Below, one piece after another: positions 32,401 to 38,400 of a stretch of 64,000 nt of DNA (its first letter is position 1; each line of letters begins with the position of its first letter). The notes beneath the pieces were generated by a model. That model ran no database searches. It saw nothing but the letters and a program-made list of their open reading frames with translations, and was not told the DNA's origin. The position numbers and the translations under genes are program-made. The stretch lies in the NCBI RefSeq assembly GCF_014466955.1, contig NZ_AP023396.1, positions 1,922,001-1,986,000 on the forward strand, written 5' to 3'. This stretch comes from Nocardia wallacei. Its GTDB lineage: Bacteria; Actinomycetota; Actinomycetes; Mycobacteriales; Mycobacteriaceae.

Positions 32401-35400
32401 TGCTTCGTATCGCGTTGGGTGAACCGCGTTTCCGGGCACAGTATGTCGACCGGCTGACTCGATGGCTGGCAGACACCACGCAGCCGATCGCCGAGGATCT
32501 CGGGCGCGGAGTCGCTGATCCCGAGCCGATCGCGCTGTGGCGCGGGACTGCGAAACTTCGAGGCCCGCTGATCGGTACTCGGTCCGACGACGACGCGGAA
32601 GCGCCGAAGACCCCATTGCCGGAACCGGGAGGACGCCACAGTGGGACAGTTCCGGCCCGGCGTTCGCTCGACGAGCTTCCGGGCGATGTCGTCTTCCGTT
32701 ATGTGACGGGTGCCGAACTCGTCGGGTTGGCGGACTCCCTGGTCGATCTGGAACGGGACAACTGGGACGGCCCGGCCCGGCTCGGAACGCAGGAGTGGTC
32801 CGATCCGGAAGGCGAGTGGGGGGCCGTGGTGGCCGAATCGGTCGAGCCGGACGGGTCTCGTCTCGTCGGATTCTGCCTCGGGCAACGGCGGCAGGATCTC
32901 GGTGTGGTGCATTCGAGTTCGCGGCGCAGCCGCACCGGGAGCTCGCTTCCGTTTGACGCCCGCTTCGAGGAGCCCAATGTTCACATCACCGCGATGGTGG
33001 TGGATCAGAGTATGCGTCGCTTCGGTATGGCCGATGCGATGTTGAACGAATTCCTGCTCAATCGGACCGAAACATCCCTGTTCAGTGTGTATGTGCGTCC
33101 AGAGGACAAGCCGGCCTTGAAAGTGGTCGAGCGCGTGGGCGTCACGGACTTCGGGCAGCTCGGGCGCCAGGACCCGAACCGGGACTCGCCCTACACGTTC
33201 TGGCTCTATCAGGGAACGCGCTCTGTCGATGAGCTGCTCGAGCGGCGGCGGCAGCTGGAAGAACGCGGATTCGGCCTCGCGGACGGGAATCTGGTGTTGC
33301 GGAAGCCGGTGCGGACCGAGCCGGAACCGACTGCGACCGGGCCGCGCCGCTCGCTCGACGAGCTGCCCGACGATGTCGTTCTTCGGTACGTGACCGGGCC
33401 GGAACTTACCGGAATGGCGCTGTCACTGGTCGGATTGAACCGGGACAGCTGGGACGGTGATCCGGCGCGACTCCACCTCGACGAATTGGCGGATCCGGTG
33501 GGCCGCTGGGGAGCGGTGGTCGCCGAATTGGGTGGCCCGGGCGGGCGGCTCGTCGGATTCTGTGCCGGGCAACGCAAACAGGAATTCAACGGATTCTCCG
33601 ATGCGCGCACAGCCCGTGCTCCCGGAAGCTATCCGAATGCCGTGGCGACCCGGCCCGAGCCCAACGTTCATATCACGACGATGCTGGTGGACCAGGGTTT
33701 GCGTGGATTCGGCATCGCGGAGGCGATGCTGAGCACGTTCCTGCTGCACCGAACCGAACCTCGGTTCAGCATGCAGGCGGACCCGGAGGAGGACAAGGCC
33801 GCGATCGACGTAGCGGAGCGGGTAGGCGGCCTGAACTTCCGTCCGGTCGGGCTGGCGTTCGAAGGCGACGGTGTGCTCTACGAGGGGCCACGCTCGACAA
33901 CGGGCTTGCTCGGCAGGCGGCGCCGATTGGAACAGCGCGGATTCAGTGGCGCGGGCGGGGATCTGGTGTTGCGGCGGGGGGTGTCGACCGCGGAGCAGAG
34001 CGGGGCTACCGCGTCTCATTCCCACCCGCAGGCGTCCGGTTCCGTCGCGAATTGGGCGCGGCGTGTCCGCGGTTCCCGGACCTTCGAACGCATGGACGCT
34101 GTCATCGCCGCGCCCGAGGGCACGTGGGAGGAGGCGGAAGGCGGGGCGGTGTTGACGATCACGCAGGTGCGGGCTCTCCTGCGCCGTATCCCCGGTGCCC
34201 GGCAATGGTATTCGGCGCTCGCGGCGCACTTCTTCCCCGGCCTGGCGGTCGCGTCGCCGCGGGTCGGTTCGATGCTGCGGTCGCTCAGAGAGCGAGCCCG
34301 CGTGGGAGCCGAGCAACTCGCGGTGCGGTTGGGACTGTCGGTGGCAGAACTCGATGGGTGGGAGACCGGGTGGGAGACTCGGACCGGGCACAAGACGCAG
34401 CAGCAGGTGATGCTCTCGCCGGAGAACGTGACCTGGTATCTGCGGGGTCTGGCGTCGTTGCTGCCGCTGTCGGCAGTGTCGCAGGCGCGGATGGGCGTGG
34501 CGGCTCGCGGGGGTGACGGTGGCGGCGTGGGGGTGTGTCTTGCCGCGCTGCGCGTCGACGCCGGACTGGAGCCGCGGTTCGTCGCCGAGAAGTCCGGGCT
34601 GGCACCGGAGGTGATGCAGCGGATCGAGACGGGGATGATGGAGCCCGCAGCGGAGGAGATCCAGGCGTATCTGCGAGCCTTGGCACCCGGAATACCGTGC
34701 TATCCGGAGGGATACCGCAGCGTCGGTGAATACCTGAGGCATCTTCGGCAGGGCGCCACCGACTCGCTGGTGGATGCGGCGTCGGCGGCGAAAACGACCA
34801 GCACGATGCTGAACGACTGTGAGTGGGGACGTGTCGTGCCGTCGGTGGAGACGGTGGGTTTCTATCTGGATAGATACGCCGACGGCACCGTGAGCATCGA
34901 TGAGTGCACGGAGGCGTTTCCCGAACTCGAGGCCGCGGCGGCGCGGCGTGCCGCCGACCTCGCCGGTCTCGGGCCCGAACCCGCGTGGGGGGTCCATCAT
35001 ACGGTGACGAAGGGTCCGGCGGCCTCGTTGGTGACGGACCCGGTCGCACCGGACGTGGTGCGGTTGCACGATACGGCCGGGTTGTCCGATGCGGATGATC
35101 TCGTGCGGGCCGTTGTCGCCGGTGCCGATGTATTCGCGGAACTCGACCAGCGGGTGGCGCCGATCTTGCGCCGGTTCCCGGACTGGGAAGAGGTGACTTC
35201 CGACCGCGATCGGGAAGACGGCGTACGGTCTTTCGCGTTCCGGGTCTTCGTGCGTCGGCCCGACCGGTTGGTCGACGACAAACCCGACTCGCCTGTCGAG
35301 GGCGAACCTGACGCCACGGTGGGGTACGAGCCCGACCCGACGGTGGTGGGACGGCGTCAGCCGAAGTTCACCGAGGTCGTCGTCCGGTTGGCGAAGCCGG

Positions 35401-38400
35401 CGGCCCGGGGCGATTGGGTCGGTGCGGTCGCGGACGTCTCCACCCGGCGCGATCCGGCGTTGTGGAAATTGTCGCGATTGCCCGAAGCCGCCCCGAATCC
35501 GGAGAAGGCCCAGCGGCTGATCGGAGCCGGGGTAGGTGTGGCGGCCGATGCGCTGCGGTTGCTCGATGTCACGACTGTCGCCGCCGAGTACGGTGCCGTC
35601 GACCATGGTGCGACGGTGCTGGTGCGCACCGCGGACGGGGTGCGGGAAATCCCGGTCGGCGACGACAATACGTGTCGAAGGGTGACCCTGACATTCCGCG
35701 ACGGAAACAAGGCACAGTTCGACGTCCGGGTCGACCCCATTCATCGCAGGCTCGTGGTGAGTTCGCCGAATGGCGGATTGGTGCGCACCGAGCAGATCCG
35801 GGCGTCGGGCGCGGCGTCCACGCTGGAGCTCGGGCATGCGGTGACGGTGGCGCTCACCCAGGCGCTCGCGCAGGCTGTGCATCAGCACCGCGGGTACGGG
35901 AAGGTGCGGCCGCAGGATCCGCGCTACGTGCGGGAGGGCGGGACATTGGTCGCCACCCGGGCCGCACGGGTGGACGCGGTGTTGTTGCTGGCGCTCGACG
36001 AGTTGCTGGCGTTGAAACCGCGGACCGACCGGCAATGGCGTTACCTCTTCGACCTCCGCCGCGAGGTGCTGCGGCGGCTGGAATTCGCCCGTGGTCCGCG
36101 ATCGCTACAGCAGGAGCGCCGCGCGGCTCTGCTCGCCCTGTCGGCCCGGTTGGAAGCACCGATACGACAGCACTGGGGTCCGCTGCGGATACGGAAACCA
36201 CGCGTACTGCACCCGGAAGCCGCGCCACCGTTCGCCCTGCATTACGGATTGTCCCTGATCGCCGCCGGATCGAACGGATTTACCTACTTCTTGGCCGACG
36301 ATCCGAGCTACAAACTACGGGGCGCGACCGGAACTCTGACCGGGTCGATATACCTCGCGGGCAGTCGGTACGGGGTCTACGTCGAGTATGTGCGCAGTAG
36401 GCGCGCGGACAACGCTCCTCGGCATTTCATCTACCAGGTCGACGGTAGAAAGTACTTCTACCATCATTTTGTCGGGAAGTTGTTGGACGGCGCCGCGCGG
36501 GTGGGCGGCAGTCTGGTCCTCGCCGGCGTCGGCGGCGCTCCGATTGCTCCGGCGCTGCTCGGTGGATTATTCGCGCGAAAAGCCGCGGAGGGATTTTTCG
36601 GCGGCCTGCGGTCTGCGAGCCTGAAGCCCTTGTACTCGGCACCCGAAGACCTGGTGGATCAGACGATGGCCGTGGCCGTCCGCGGCGAGGTGTTCAACGA
36701 GTACATCCGATTGCGCGAGGATTCGCTGCGTCTGGCTCGGCAACTGCGGAAATATCTGGCCGAGCAGAAGGCGCCGGACAAGAGCAAGCTGATCGAACTC
36801 GTCGGCCGTCTCGAACGGCTGTATACCGAAATGCGTGAGCTGGCCGACCTGATCGAACGGTACGGGTTGGCGCCGGCAGCTTTGCGCACCAAAGCGGCGC
36901 CGGTGAATTCGCCGAGCCCCAACGTGATGCTCGCCACGGGAGCGGTGGCGCCGGTCGGCTCTGCGGGTGCCGGCGCCTTGGTCACGTGGGCATTGGGGGA
37001 CCCTTGGCTGGGCCTGCTGGGCACCGTAGGAGTGTACTGGCACATTGTCTCGTCTCGAGTGACTGGCATAACCGACCGATTCACGGCCGCGGAACGGGCT
37101 GTTCGGACACAGCGAAACCTCGCTTATGAGGAGAAGCAATGGGATGATGCCGTCCGGGAGCCACTTACCAGGATCGCCGAGTTGCTCGATCGAGGACTGA
37201 CGCTGCCGGATCCGCTGCCCGATGCGAAACGAAAGTGGGTAGGCCCCGCTCCGTACACCTTGAAGGGACTGGGCCAAGCGATCGCGGAATCGCCCTTCAC
37301 CGTCGTGGGGTCCTTCCTGCTCGGGCCGGGTGCAGCGCTGGCATATATCTTCGAAAGGTTCCTGTCACCGATCACCAACGGGCTTCGTTCCTTTGCCGAG
37401 GAAATATTCGATCAGGTCACAGCTATCAGGAACAAGGAGATCGAGGGCAAGAAAGCGCTGGAAGAGGGACCGGACAGGCTGAGTGAAATTGTCGGGGGAA
37501 TATCCGAGATAACTGTCGGCGCGTATCGTCTGCGCCGCAGTACCGGGGAGACGTTCGATCCGGCGAATTACCCTGACTTCGCCGGTGCGGTGTCACCCGC
37601 GGCGGTGTTCGAGGAGTTGATGAAGAAGGGGCAGTCCAAGAAGAACTCATCGAATGCACTCGAGCGGTTCAAGCAGCTGGTGGCGGAGAAGGATACGCCG
37701 GAGTTGTTCGACTCCTTCATCGCCTCGATCACCACGGGATTTGACGACCTCGAACCGCAGGAGCGGGCGAGCAAGGCGGCGGCGGCCTTCCTGGAATGGC
37801 ATGAGACCCGGGTGGCGGCGATCGGCAAGCTGGAAATGGTGGATCGCTACATCGCCGAGTATCTACCGCCGGAGTTGCGCGTGACCGGGTTGTTCCCGGA
37901 GGGGAGGCGTACGCCGCTGAACCCGCAGTATTACGAGTACGCGCGGGCAGTGGCCGAACTGCCGATCGTGGCCGAGACGCCGAAGTCGCACAAGATTCTG
38001 GACTACACCGGTCTGCTCGTCAGCACAGTGGTGCTCGCCGCAGCCCGAAACGGGGTGTACTTGGCCGATCCCGATCATCCTGAGGCTCGTCGGCTGGACA
38101 CCGTGACGCTGGGATATCTCTTGACCGCCGGGGCGAAGCTGATGGAGCGCGACTTCCTGCGGCTCGTGCACGAACCGAGGCCGGACGAGTTGCTCACTGA
38201 TGCGCGTCCGTTGCGTGCGGGTGAATCGGTCGATACGCGGCAGGGTGTGGGTGTTGTCGCGGAGGGTGCGGTGGGCGCCGCCGCATACAGTTTGCGGCTC
38301 GATGCCGTCGAGAAAAGGCTCGACGAAACCAAGGAGACGTCGCAGGCGCAGTTGGATGCGGCAAGAAGCCTGCTTCGCGGTGCTCTGCGAAACCCGCAAT